Source: Phaseolus vulgaris
Taxonomy: Eukaryota; Streptophyta; Magnoliopsida; Fabales; Fabaceae
Assembly: GCF_000499845.2 (NCBI RefSeq)
Contig: NC_023754.2
Coordinates: forward strand, 17,982,111-18,046,110
Direction: 5' to 3'
Length of the DNA: 64,000 nt
Under the pieces are notes generated by a model. The model was not told the DNA's origin. It worked only from the letters and a program-made list of their open reading frames with translations, and searched no databases. Below, one piece after another: positions 38,481-50,991 of this stretch; position 1 is the stretch's first letter, and every line of letters starts with the position of its first letter. The position numbers were made by a program, and so were the translations under genes.

Positions 38481-41088
38481 TAATTGGAAAATTAAATATA
38501 AATAAATAAAATTCAACCGTAATTAAAGATGAATAATTTTTTTTCCTTTAGAAATTGGTATTTTATTTAGTAAAACTAGTACACTTTCCATACGATTTGA
38601 AGATATTTTAAATATACTTAATAAAATTAAAATAAATTTTATAAAAAATGATATTATATGTTTTCAGTCTTAACAATAAACATCCTTATTATATTAAGTA
38701 AAAATTTAAGAGATAATAATTATGAAACAGACAAAGAAATTATAAAATAAAATAATTTGAATAAAAAACATTTTATTTAACTGGTTAATGACACTACAAA
38801 ATTGTTTAATCTTAAAAGGGGATTTTTATTAGGGGTTATAATAACCTCCATTAAACATGCGTGTACCAGTTTGGAAGATCCCTGATAACTTTCCGTGGTT
38901 TTTTTAATGAATCACAGGAAATAAGGAAATTTTTATTTCCCTCTATTTTTTATTTTGTTTTGGAAATGAACCATTAATGCATTTTTGGAAGAGGCACCTC
39001 AAACCCTTGAAAAATATTCATCTTTCTGCAAGCTCTCCATATCTCCATCTCATGTAAGTATCATCTCTCTGTTTTCTCCTGTTTTCATTTTCTCTTGTTT
39101 AGTTTCTTTCTATGTTTCCATTTTGAAATGTAAACCACTTGGGTTTGTCTCTGCTAAAAGAAAACTCTTCCGATTTGATTTTCATCGTAGGTAACATGAA
39201 CGAAGTGATTGCTAAGTACAAGTTATAACCATTGTTATTGCTCTTAGTTTTTGTAATGAAATATGTTTATGTATATATAAATTATCACATTCAAATAAGT
39301 TTATGTAATGAAATAAGTTTTCGGAACCACTTATCACAATCAAAATTTTATCATCTAAGTAATTTGGAAGATATAGTGAAACTTGAACATGTACTTTTAT
39401 TAATGACTTAAATGCTCAATGATATGTTTAAAAACTGTTTTTTTGTAAAATTATGTTTTAAAAATATTAATTTAAAATCACATTAATATTATTATATAAA
39501 TTAAATCTATAATAAAATATTTCTGTGTTACTTTTCCCTCTTTTGTATATTATTTGGTTTCCTCCCTGGTTCCCAACAAATCGGTCCAAACAAAAGATTG
39601 GTGAGCATGTTATGTTACTTTACTTCTCGTTAAAAATATTATTTGGGAGCTTTCACATCACCAACTTTTTTTCTCTGTCTATGTCTGTCATGTGGGTCTG
39701 CAGGTCCAACTCCTAAGTACTAAGTTGCAAAATAACCAGTGGCTGTGGTTTTAGATACTCTCTGTTAACATACAAATTTACCACAGTAAGAGAATAATTT
39801 CCATAAGATATTTATCACTCACGTCAATTTCTTCCGTACACATACAAACCAAAAACTTTCAATCTTTTAAATTACAAAATAGCATACAAATTGTTGAAAG
39901 GGAATATTCAGTCTCACAAATTGTAAGAACAATAATATTGTTTGAAAAGATGGCAATGGCACATGATCTTTAGTATTCCTAAAGAAGATTAAGAAAGTTG
40001 GGTATGTAGAGATTAGAAGAGGTTTGGAAGAAAGAGTTGTGATAGATGAGTTGGTGTTAGGATGGAATATTGGAAATGGTAATGGTGTAAAATGAGAAAA
40101 GAATGAAAAAAAAATGAAATGGATGAAGCATGAAATGAGAAGATGCTGCTCCCGTGACCACATGGTGGAATAAGGTACACAAGTAAAAGGGTCCCATTGT
40201 AAAATTATTCAAGGTCATTAAAAAGGTGGGGTTTTGCTTCCAAAACCATGCTACACACACAAACACACTAATACACCTCAATCCTTCCTTCCTTCTTACT
40301 CCTCATTCATCCTCACATTCAAATCCAATACCAAAATATCCAACCTTTCTCTTTCTCTTATCCTCTTGTTCTTCCTTCAATTAGGAAGAGAGTGAAAAAA
40401 ATGAAAAAAAATTCAATTTATATAAATTCTTTTTTTAATAATATATTATTGTAAATCTTACATCAACTAAAAATAAAAATATTTCATAATATATAAAAGA
40501 TGTAATTTTATAAAATTTAATTAAATTTAAAGTCTACTTCTTAATATATCTCATCAAATAAAATATATTAATTCATCCATTTTGGACATACTTAATTATT
40601 TTCTAAATAACGCATAAATTACTATGATAAAAAAAAATTTATTTAATGTTAAACTATATATAATTTAAATCATATAATTTATTTTTTAAAATTCATATAT
40701 TTTATAAGAGTGTAAAACTGACTGCTAGATAGATAAATGTTTTTTAAGGTTATAATAAATGTGCAATTTAGAACTAGGTAATTGATCTTATTTCATAAAA
40801 AATATATGTATTTTATTACATATGTTAAAAATTTCAATATCTTTTACCCCTTTCATATTTATTATTGTATTTTATTTTTTTTTAAAAACTTCTTTTTTCA
40901 TAGATATTCAGATTGGCTATATCATTGTTAAACTTTTTTCTATTTGAGGGTAAAAGTAATTGATATTTTTAAAGTTAAAGATACGGATGTCTATATGATG
41001 TAGGAATATGATTACTCCATGAGTCATTCAAAGCAAATAAAATTAATTTAGATTTATTATATATTCATTTATTTTTTATTTTAAATTT
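38481..41088. other. A/T-rich spacer with leader-like patches
   Basis: Short ORFs at 38985-39194, 39525-39716 and 39867-40163 lack motifs. A GTAAGTATC donor-like site follows CCATCTCAT near 39050, and a pyrimidine-rich stretch at 40260-40380 resembles a plant 5' leader. No coding exon follows either, so I do not call a gene. Confidence 0.4.
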
Positions 41089-41093
41089 CAAAT

Positions 41094-41411
41094 TGTTGGA
41101 GATCTCACATCGACTAGAGATTAGAATATTTCATTATGTATAAGTGGGTGTAAACCTCACCTCATGAGTCGGTTTTATGGGGTTGAGTTAGGCTTAAAAT
41201 TCACTTTCTAATATGGTATCAGAGTCATTTCGAGTCTATCCTAGCGAGTGTTTGTTGGGCTTATCAGGCCACCCGCTATCGGACTGTTATCAGACCACCC
41301 ATAATATGTTATCTCACTCACGGACATTTCATTGTATATAAGTGGATGCAAACCTCACCTCATGAACCAGTTTTATGGGATTGAGTTAGGCTTAAAGTTC
41401 ACTTTCTAATA
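41094..41411 (+). mobile_element. TRIM mini-retrotransposon with CAAAT target duplication
   Basis: The 5' terminal repeat is 41094-41213 (120 bp). TGGTATCAGAG follows it directly as the tRNA-Met primer site (41214-41224). The 3' repeat begins near 41324 with its first ~25 bases missing and ends at 41411 (...TTCTAATA). CAAAT flanks both sides at 41089-41093 and 41412-41416. The ~110-bp interior is non-coding. Confidence 0.88.
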
Positions 41412-41416
41412 CAAAT

Positions 41417-42666
41417 AATCCAGTTGTAATTATTTGAGTCTTAATTTTATTATTTTCAATTTGAACCACTCGATGGATGACTTAATAAATTATTTTTAAA
41501 TATTTAGGATTAGCGTATTTAAAATTCTAATCAATCAACCCATGCAAAACTCTCAATCAGATAAGTTTTCTTTTATTATGAGGAATTTCGTGACCATTAT
41601 TTTACCACACCACCCTAAGTAATGTAATCTCAATTTTAGCCTTGCTAAATTATTGCTTTTAAAAAAAACTCTCTTAATTATTGATGTCTCCAACTTTTTG
41701 TATTAGATTATGTATTTATAACACTTCTTTTCACCTACATTGACAAGGATGAGATTGAGAAAAGAAAAGGTTGTGATTTGGTCCCAACAAGACCCACAAT
41801 AACAACAATATAGCAATCTATATATAAAATATCAAAGCAAAAAAAATGGATTAATGATGATGTTATGGTTGATCGAATAAAGAATGGGATAGACTAAAAC
41901 AAAAGGCAAAACAATGATGAGCATGAGATATGAAACAAAAATGAAGTGAATTGAAGAAAGAGAAATAAAGAAATAATAGGTAAATGAAAAGTTGTTGAAA
42001 TTAACATTATCTACCTAAAATGGACCAATGGATGCATATACAAAAACAATACAAATAATGATATGATTTTGATTGGGTTTTTTTATCCCTTCTAAATTTG
42101 AGAACAAGTAACATGATCTTTATTTATGAACAGAATCAAGTTGTGAGATTATTTGGTTTTTCATACTCCACTAGTTGACACAGGGAATAGTCCCCACACT
42201 GTTTAGCTTTAATAGCCAACACTTTGCAGCTTGGAAAGTCATTGCATGACCCCAAATAAATAATGTACGAGGTTCAATGTCTCTTCTCTATATATACGAG
42301 GTTTGTGTTGTTTAAGGTTTAGTGATCATCTCAATTCCAACATTCATGATCTTGTAATCACATGGTCATTAACATCCCTAATACCAAATAATCAAATGAT
42401 AATCAGAATATTAAATGAGTTTTTTTTTATAAATATTTTAGCTTTAATTAATTATGTATTCACTCCTTAATTTTTTAGATTTCAATCAATTTACCTCTAC
42501 ATACTATGCATCAATCATGTGGAGAATCAAGATTATATAACTAATTATGATTGAGTTGAGTGAATCGAACTCAATCTTTGTTTGATTGAAAAGAATCATA
42601 GTTTTTCAACCTTTAAGTGTAAAGTGTGAAGAAAAAACTAGTAACAAGATTTTCATTATTACTGTA
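41417..42666. other. A/T-rich intergenic spacer
   Basis: There is no gene I can support. A TATA-like CTATATATACGAGG near 42286-42301 follows a less A/T-rich patch, but no ORF starts downstream. Confidence 0.45.
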
Positions 42667-42974
42667 TATTAAAAAAAATAGATTTTAAGCTTAATTCAAT
42701 CTTATAAAATTAATTTATTAGTGTGATTTGCATCCGCTTATATATTATGAAATATTCTTATTATTAGCCTATTATGATCTCCAACTCAATCCTGTCACAT
42801 CGAGTCGATTGTGATTAAATAATGGATGACCTGTCAATCAACTCTCGTTAGGATAAACTTTAAATGAGTCTGATGTCATATTAAGAAATGAATTTTAAGT
42901 TTAACTCAATTTTATAAAACTGACTTATAAGATGATGTTTACATATAAGATGTTCTTATGTGAGATCTCTAACA
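42667..42974 (-). mobile_element. Old, highly diverged TRIM copy
   Basis: Both terminal repeats can still be traced in minus orientation (42879-42974 and 42667 to about 42788) by AAGCTTAATTCAAT/AAGTTTAACTCAAT-type blocks and by GAGATCTCTAACA at the right end. A decayed primer site (TCTGATGTCATA on the plus strand) sits between them. No target duplication survives. Confidence 0.65.
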
Positions 42975-43801
42975 CATGTTTCTCTTTAGCAAGCTTTTGG
43001 AAATTTTGAATTTGCAAAGTTAAAACATTTTATTCTTCACCATTAAGGTAATGCTGAAGAGATGGTAACTGTGGAGGAAAAAAATTGGTGATTAAATTTC
43101 TTCCATGCATGTAGAGGTATGTAATAGATTGACAAGAAATGCACAGTGTTCCTGGAATCACATGGTGAGTAGCTTGGATTTTAATATTTGGTTGGGCAAA
43201 AGACGTAGTGAGACAGAGACTAAATCCCAAAATGCATTGCTTTTTTGGCCACAAGATCATGGTCCTTCCCTTTAGCTATCCATTACTTTTCAAGTTTTTG
43301 CTTGCAATTTCTCTTATTGTCGTCACATGGAAGCCATGAAACAAGCGAAACGCAAGAATACGTTGGTATCAGACATCAACCTTGAGCTGTTCTAGACTTG
43401 AGGACCCATCACCATCCATCAGGCACCTTTCTATCCATCTTCACCTTATAATGAACAGTTAACATCTGCACAAAAATCAAACAACTAATATCAGATTCAC
43501 TTTATCACATTTTGTGACAAATCTTACTTTAAATAAAAAAGAAATCAAAAACTTTCTCCATTATCATTCTTGTAACACCATCTTTTTATGACTTGCTTTT
43601 CTTCTTCAGCTCTATTATCTATTCAACAACGTGTTTTACATTGTATTTCTTATAAATGATTATGTGTCAATTTTTTCTTCTTTTACTTTTATATCAAATA
43701 TTTTAGAAATGATAATGGGTATGTAAAATTTTGAAGTAAAAGATTAATTTTTATAAATTTTATTAGTTTCTGCTCATTAGTATGTCACCAATAACATCCT
43801 A
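42975..43801. other. Intergenic spacer
   Basis: The segment at 43030-43460 is less A/T-biased than usual here and contains a 76-codon minus-strand ORF (43030-43260) with no recognisable domain. It may be an unrecognised transcript, but I cannot support a gene. Confidence 0.4.
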
Positions 43802-44113
43802 CACTACTAGAAAAATCATTAAATAAAAATTAATTTTAGAGACACAAAATAATTAGTCACTATATTGATTAAATTAGACATTATTTTAAAGACTAAAAAA
43901 ACGATTAGTATCTACATTAGTTCCTATTATTAGTAAAATTTATAAATTAATACCAAGATTTTAGTTACAAATTTAGAAATGATTTATTAATAATAGAAAC
44001 TACTTTAAATACCAAAAAAATTTTAGCCTCTAAAATACTAATTTAGTCAATATAGTGACTAATTATTTTTTTGTCTCTAAAATTAGTTTCTATTTAATAA
44101 TTTTTTTGTAGTG
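43802..44113. mobile_element. Foldback MITE, CACTA-type ends
   Basis: It starts CACTACTAGAAAAATCATT and ends AATAATTTTTTTGTAGTG. The ends are inverted copies extending inward through ATTAATTTTAGAGAC and GTCTCTAAAATTAGTTTCT. Flanking CTA and TTA could be an imperfect 3-bp target duplication. It is non-coding. Confidence 0.8.
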
Positions 44114-45070
44114 TTAGTTTAGAAAAAATAATAACTTAAATTAAAACAAAATAATATGTTGTGTATGTGAATATGCATTATATTAATGTGATATTTTATA
44201 TGTGTTGATGATTAAGAATGATGTTTTGCTAAAATGTGATTAATGTATTGATTTATGGTATTGATTGAGATGTTTAGGAAATTATACATTCAATTAAATA
44301 GGCACATGATTGCACGGTTAAAAATTGGATGAATCTTTGTACACTAAAGTGTAAATTACCTTCTTGTTAGAGGTTGTTGAGGATTTATATCAAAGTAGAG
44401 TCGATACTAGATATACAAATTCAGAGGTGTTAGTCTTTATATTTGAACATAATACTAATTTTTTGGAAATTGTTATTCATTTTATGTAGGTTGTGATAAA
44501 GAATGATTGACATTCATATATTTAATTGTTTATATTTTTAATAAAAACACTAGTTCATCCTCTTGACACATAATGTGCAGGTCGTGGCATTTCAGTGATG
44601 ATATTTTGATTTTTGTTTAGATATTTTCTTTCGATAAATAGAATAAGTTTTTGAATGTTATGTATTATTCTTATGAAAATTTAGATTTGTAGGTTGTGTT
44701 TGAGGAATTATCTTTTTTTTTTTTTATGTTTTATTAAGTTGAACAATTAGAAGTAGACAATATTTGTTTAAGGATGTGATGTATAAGGGCTGAGGTATCC
44801 CTAAAATACTCCTTATTATTTTTTTTCCTTACTGATAAAAAAGAAAATCTTGGCACGAGAATTAATAATTATGTAGATGATAGAGTTGGATGAAGTCGAA
44901 TTGTGATTTTGAAAGTTTGTGTATATGTATATATAGACACATATATTAGAAGTTTGTAATATTGAGTTACATGTATAGAATGTAAATATGTTATATGTTA
45001 TGTTTTTTTAATGTTAGATTAGCATATTCATTAAATTAGGTTTAACTTCCCTTACTTTAAATGTTTTATT
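44114..45070. other. A/T-rich intergenic spacer
   Basis: No ORF or motif of note. The segment at 44380-44860 is less A/T-extreme and looks like decayed retrotransposon DNA, but I could not read a protein from it. Confidence 0.4.
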
Positions 45071-45585
45071 CACTATAAAGATAATTATTAAATAGAAATT
45101 AATTAATTTTAGAGGTCAAAGTAATTAGTTACTATTTGACTAATTTAGATACCAATTTATAAACTAAAAAAATATTATTATTTAAAGGTTTATATTGTTA
45201 ATAAAAAATTGTAAAATAGTTTATAAATTGGTATCTAACCATTAGCTATCAAGTTTAGTTACACTTACTACTTTATATTCTAAATTAATCTTTATTAGTC
45301 TTTTATAGACTAATTTATAATTTAAAATATTAGTAGCTAAAATTTTGGTAGCTAATTTAGATAGCAATTTAAAAATTATTTTATAAATATATATATATTA
45401 GTAGCTAAAATCTTGGTAGCTAAGTTAGATACCTATTTAAAAATTATTTTATAACTTTTTATTAATAATAAAAATCACTTTAGATACAAATAATTTTTGA
45501 CTCTCTAAAATAGTATCTAATCTAGTCAATATAGTGACTAATTATTTTTTATCTAAATTTGGTTACTATTTTATAATTTTTTAAT
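45071..45585. mobile_element. Foldback MITE with an internal duplication
   Basis: It starts CACTATAAAGATAATTATT and carries the family blocks TTAATTTTAGAGGTC at the left and TAGTGACTAATTATTTTT near the right end; the right terminus has lost its TAGTG. It is longer than its relatives because a ~55-60-bp block (TTAGTAGCTAAAATTTTGG ... TTATTTTATA) is present twice, at about 45334-45395 and 45399-45452. Confidence 0.7.
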
Positions 45586-47456
45586 AATTTATTAATAAAG
45601 TCCTCCAAATCAAATAAATCAAAGTTAGGCCTAACTTGTTTTCAAAAATCTTGATATACAAGCTGAATATATCACTACAAATCAAAACTAACAATGAATC
45701 AAACTTTCAACAAACAAAGACATGTATGCAACAAGAAAGTATAAAAGGAAAAAAACTCAACAGAAAAAATTAATTAGGTTATATTGTCTTATATTTGATC
45801 ACTTTTAAGATGTGTATTCTCATTAAAAGAAATTATAAGAAATCATGTCAAAAATATAAAAGATAAGTGATATATTTTATATTTAAAAATGATACAATAT
45901 TTTAAATAGATGAAAAAAAATTATTTCATATTATATACATTTTTTAATAAAAAAATATCAATTAACCATTTAACTTATATATTTTATTAAAAATTATAAA
46001 ACACTTTCTTGCATTATTATTTAAGAAAAAAGAGAAATTCTAATAAAAGATTATAAAATAGAACAAAAGACAACTTCTATTCTAGGGTTCTGAAATCCAT
46101 TTAAGATAAAAATAAATTAAAATTTACAACAAAAGTAACATAAAATCCCCTAAAAACAATAAAATGTTTAAAATAAGTGCAGAGATCATCCTATCTATTA
46201 AATCAATTAAAATTTTACACATCTTAAAATGTTATAATTTAATGACAAAGTTAAAGATAAAAATTATTCAATATAAAATTGTTGAAGTCATATAATATAT
46301 GAATATGTGTTGAATACAAAATTACTTTTTTTTATGTCATATTTTAATTTATTTGTGATTTTTTTTTCAAGAAATTTATAAAAAATTTAAAACAAAAAAT
46401 ATGAGTTGAATTTAGTACTTCATTCAATGTGAAATTCATCATCTTTCCAAATCATAAATCAATTCGTATAAAAAACATTCAAATCTTAAACCTAAATCCT
46501 TATTAAGACATTAAGTTTGCATATTTTTTTTCTCTTAAATATGATATTCCACTTAAATTCGTTATAATATTTTAGAATAAATTAATAAATTAAATTAAAA
46601 TTGAATTCTCTGACCATGATTTGTAACCTTTGTCCTAAAATGATATAAAATTAATGGATATGGTTATTTCAAAAGTCATATCATGGGGAAAATGTGATAA
46701 TAAACTTGAGCTGCTATAAGCAAAGATTAATAAATGAAAAAAGGTGGGAATGGGACCAAACACTGTTAAGATTGATTCCATAGAGCAAATAATATGTGAT
46801 TAAGCAAAATGTGTGTAGCTGAAAAGCACTCATTAATGTGTACCTTATCAAGAACAGTTAGATTTATGCACACATTTGTCAACTAAGAGCAAGATTTTAT
46901 TATTCACTTTTCAGATCAAAAAGGGGTGGCTCCCCTTTCAATTTCAATCCTTATATTTCAACTTTATTACAACTTGCATACTTTCTAAAACCCTATCAAT
47001 AACTATCTCATCATGGTTAACAAATACATTTTTTTGGTAACATTTTTAAATGACTCTCTATCTTATGCACTGTTGAAATTTACAATAAGAGAAAGATAAG
47101 CACAAGAATATATATATTTATATTATAAACTATTTTGAGCACCTTGTAAACCAAAAGAAAAGTTTAAACACTCTTTCTTATTTTTTTTTTCCTGTTAAAA
47201 TAAATTCAATATAAAAACTAAACAATTTTAAAATTTCTGGATAAGGTTTTTCTTAGCGCTTGAGAAAACTTTGTTAGCAAGCGAAAAGACATTTCATTAC
47301 TGTAAAATAAAAAAAAAAAATCTTGAAGTAATTATTCAAACCTTTCATAATTATTATAAAAGAAAGTCCCAACAAAACAAATCAGATTCGTTCCATTGTC
47401 CATTATACTACCGGTTGAATATCTGTGCATTAATTTTAGTATTTTCTTTTACCTGT

Positions 47457-47494
<38 letters not shown>

Positions 47495-48045
47495 TCAAAT
47501 AAAATTATTTAAAAATCAATTTTTAAAATATAAACTGGGATAAAAATCAATTTTGAAAGTATAATTTAAATAAAATTAGAGAATAAACTATTAGTGTAAA
47601 TGACTTATAATACAAAATATAAATTTTAAAAATATTTTTTTGAATAAAACTTTAATATTATAGCTATTTCATATAGATAAATTGACATTAAAAGTTTTTT
47701 TTATCTTCTTTACAAATATTCAAAACTATAAAAACAATTGTTGTCATACATTTCTTGAATAGGATATATATACATTATTTTTTTATGTGATCATCATCTT
47801 CATAATATTTTTTTATGTTTTTTTTAAAGCATGAAAGATGTAAAACTTAATAATATAATTTTAGATTAGAAGTGATATAATTAATATAATATTTAAATAT
47901 TTTATTAATAAACTGAAAATTTTATATAAATAAAAAAATTCAGTTATTTAGACTTTATTTTAATATAATTATTATCATTTTTTTCCTATGCCTTTCATTT
48001 ATATTTCTGATATCATTCTTGTTGAAATTGACGATTAGAGACCAC
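45586..48045. other. A/T-rich intergenic spacer
   Basis: There is no supported gene. A stretch near 46740-46960 is less A/T-biased but non-coding as far as I can read. Confidence 0.45.
47459..47490. repeat. (AT)n microsatellite
   Basis: About 16 AT units in an uninterrupted run. Confidence 0.95.
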
Positions 48046-48180
48046 CTTTAGATTCTTGATATTAAATGAAACCAAGATGAATCGTTTTTTAGGCTTAATA
48101 TTGGGTTATCCATACATCCTTTAGATTCTTGACATTAAATGAATCGTTTTTTAGGCTTAATATTGGGTTATCCATACATC
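48046..48180. repeat. Tandem duplication, two units of 73 and 62 bp
   Basis: CTTTAGATTCTTGA starts both 48046-48118 and 48119-48180, and both end TTATCCATACATC. The units differ by one substitution and an 11-bp segment (AACCAAGATGA) present only in the first. This looks like a recent local event. Confidence 0.85.
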
Positions 48181-48739
48181 TTTTAGGAGTTGCAGCTCTT
48201 TGTGAGCACTTAGTCGTCCAATCAGTCAAAGAAAACTAGAATTGAGTTTCAATAGTATCCTAGATTATAAGATTTTGGATGTGAATATGACATGTTCACA
48301 AGTTCCAAATTTCTCTTGCAAAACTATTGTATAAAACAACTTGTTACTTTAATTGATAGATACTAGGAACTTACCATGTGTTTATAACCAATTGAGTATA
48401 TTTTGATTATTTTCTGGGATTATTGAAGTGTATTCTAACTGATTGATGATTGATGTAATTGTATTTTAGTTTTGAAGTATCTACATGTGTAATTTGATTT
48501 ATGATTGGTTGAAGAAAACTAGGAATGTTTGATTTTGATGTATTTTAGTTGGAATAAGATATAGTATAATTATGAGTTACACCAAGTAACTCAAAATGGA
48601 TTAATAGTTTCAAAAACAAATAGAAAAAGCATTAAGAAAAAACATTTTGAGTCACTTAAGTCATCTTAAGTATTATGCAAAATTATGTAGACTCTTTAGG
48701 TCATATGCTCCCTAGGTGAAATTCCCAATTTAGAAAATC

Positions 48740-49070
48740 TGAGAGCATTGGTCGTGGGACGAATTTAGTCCTAGTGGGTTCGTCTCTAAGCGAGCAATAT
48801 TATCGCTGAGCGAAATTCAGGAAATTAAAAAGTAAAGAACATTAGTTGTTGGGTGAGCCACTCTCATTGAGCAAATTTTATCCAAGTAGATCGGTAGTTG
48901 GGCGAGCAATGTTCTCACTAGGCAATATTAGGGGAATTAAAAACATTAGATGATTGACCCTTGCACGAGCCATACTAGTTGAGCAAATTTGGTCTCAATG
49001 GTTTGGTTGGTGGGCCTAACATTGGCTGGACAAATTTGGTCCTAAGGCTTGGTTGCTAGGTAAGAATGTG
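48740..49070. repeat. Degenerate repeat, unit about 100 bp, probably retrotransposon-derived
   Basis: Blocks of the type GTTGGGTGAGCCACTCTC, ATTGAGCAAATTT, GGCGAGCAATGTTCTCACT and GGAATTAAAAACATTAG recur in order three times or more with heavy divergence. The stretch is more G+C-rich than its flanks. No protein is readable. It resembles repeat tracts near retrotransposon ends, but the element cannot be named from sequence alone. Confidence 0.55.
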
Positions 49071-49845
49071 TGTTCTGTATATGTAAATTATGATTTTGGA
49101 GATTTTCTAATATGTTTTTAAAAGCTAAACTACGTGTTTTGATGGTATATTGATATATAGTATGAATAATCATGATGAAATGTGATTAAGACATTATTTT
49201 CAGGAAAGAAAATACTATGTTGAAATTGTTTAGGATATGCATTGGATTAGATATTCGTCTAGAAATAGATATCCTGACTCTATTGGTATATTGAAATCAT
49301 ATAGATGAAAATTAACAGGTAGTGAGAATAGATGGAGGTTCATATGATATTGAATTTGCAATTTGAAAGATAGTTGGTCTCACGGATCATATGAATTTAC
49401 CCTGTCATATGAGATGACTTAGTTCCTATGTTCATATAGCTATATTGGAGACATAACAGAGTGAATGTAGTATGATAAGTGCAAACCTCTGAGTCAAATC
49501 AAGACATGTGTTTTCTGGAAGTAAAGTATCTATGTACATATGTTAGTGAATTTCTCGCAAAAGTAATATTGAATATGAATTATTTGTAAGTGGAAATTTA
49601 GATTTGTATTAATTGAATCTAAAATTATATTGGATTTTAAAAAAAAAATTATAACTTATTATATTTCTTGTTGTATTTGTTTAAATCGATTGTGTATTAC
49701 ACGTGAATAAAATATGTTTTAGGTGATATAATTTCTTAATGAACAAATTGGAAGGTTTTTAGTTTTTTTATTGCCTTATTTTTGGTATATGTATATTTAA
49801 AAATGCCTATAAAAATATTATTTTATAATATCATTTGATAGTGAT

Positions 49846-49876
<31 letters not shown>

Positions 49877-50650
49877 CATAAGATAACTTTTTAAATCATG
49901 TAACTAAAAGTGTTCAATCTAGAATAATTACTATGTTCTATTTTAATTAATTATTTTAAAGACCAATAAAAAAATAATTTATCTAATCTATTTTGGTGCA
50001 CATTTTTCTATATCATAAAATAGAAAAAAGTGAGAGAAAACAACACGATAAAACAATTTATTTTTTCTATTTTTTAATGATCCACTTTTGACTATGTTAC
50101 CACTTTTACTCTTAGTATCATCATAATGTACAAAGGGTCTCCTCCAAGATTAATATCCATTTATTAAAAATATTAAAATAAACAGACACTAATCATACTC
50201 AAAAATATAAAAAGAGCTTAAACATTATTTAAATCTAACTTTGATTTTATAAAAAAAAATACATTCATTTATATATTATTATTTGACAATATCTTCAGTA
50301 GCATAAGATATCCAACACCTTATGATAAACAAATCCCTTAAGAAACTGGATTTGCAATTGAACCTCCCTTTGTCATAGCCTCTACGAAAATAGTGCTCTA
50401 CTCATATAACCATTGCATTTGTGTTGTATAGTGTTGTATGTAATTTAAGAGATTTCAAGTTACCAACTTTGGTATGACAGCACCAAAAAAATTATTTTTT
50501 TCCTTAACCAATTGTATCTTTATTTGGAATAGTAATAAATGCTGAAAAACAAAGCAAGTGAGACGATATCAACAACATTAACAATCCACGTTAAAACTTA
50601 AAAGCATCAACCCAATCAACATAAAACCTACTTTGTTTTATATCTGTTAT
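49071..50650. other. A/T-rich intergenic spacer
   Basis: No gene. A (TA)n run of about 12 units lies at 49852-49876. The part at 49200-49560 is less A/T-biased and may belong to the same decayed element as the repeat at 48740-49070. Confidence 0.45.
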
Positions 50651-50991
50651 TATTATAAAATAATTGTAAACCTAAATCAATCCCATAAAACCAGTTCGTG
50701 GAAATGAGGTTTGCACTCCTTTATATACAATGAAATATTCTCATCTCTAGTCAATGTGAGATCTCCAACACATCTCCTCACGTTAAGAGTGACAATTCGT
50801 GCGTGAGACAACATATTATGGATGATCCGATAACGACTCGATATGAAAGGATCTAAATGACTCTTATACCATATTACGAAGTGTACTTTAAGCCTAACTC
50901 AATCCCATAAAATTGGCTCATGAGATGAGATTTGCACCTACTTATATACAATGAAATATTCTTATCTCTAGTCAATGTGAGATCTCCAACA
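50651..50991 (-). mobile_element. Complete but aged TRIM mini-retrotransposon
   Basis: Both terminal repeats are full length: 50872-50991 and 50651-50770, 120 bp each. A decayed tRNA-Met primer site (ACTCTTATACCA on the plus strand) lies next to the right repeat. The 101-bp interior keeps the family block ACATATTATGGATGATCCG. Flanks GTTAT and TTTAT are a possible target duplication with one mismatch. This is the only copy here with two full repeats. Confidence 0.85.

Noticed and set aside
38985..39194. 69-codon ORF starting MEEAPQTLEKYSSF, followed by a donor-like GTAAGTATC
   Set aside because: It looked like a possible first exon, but no matching acceptor or downstream coding exon could be read.
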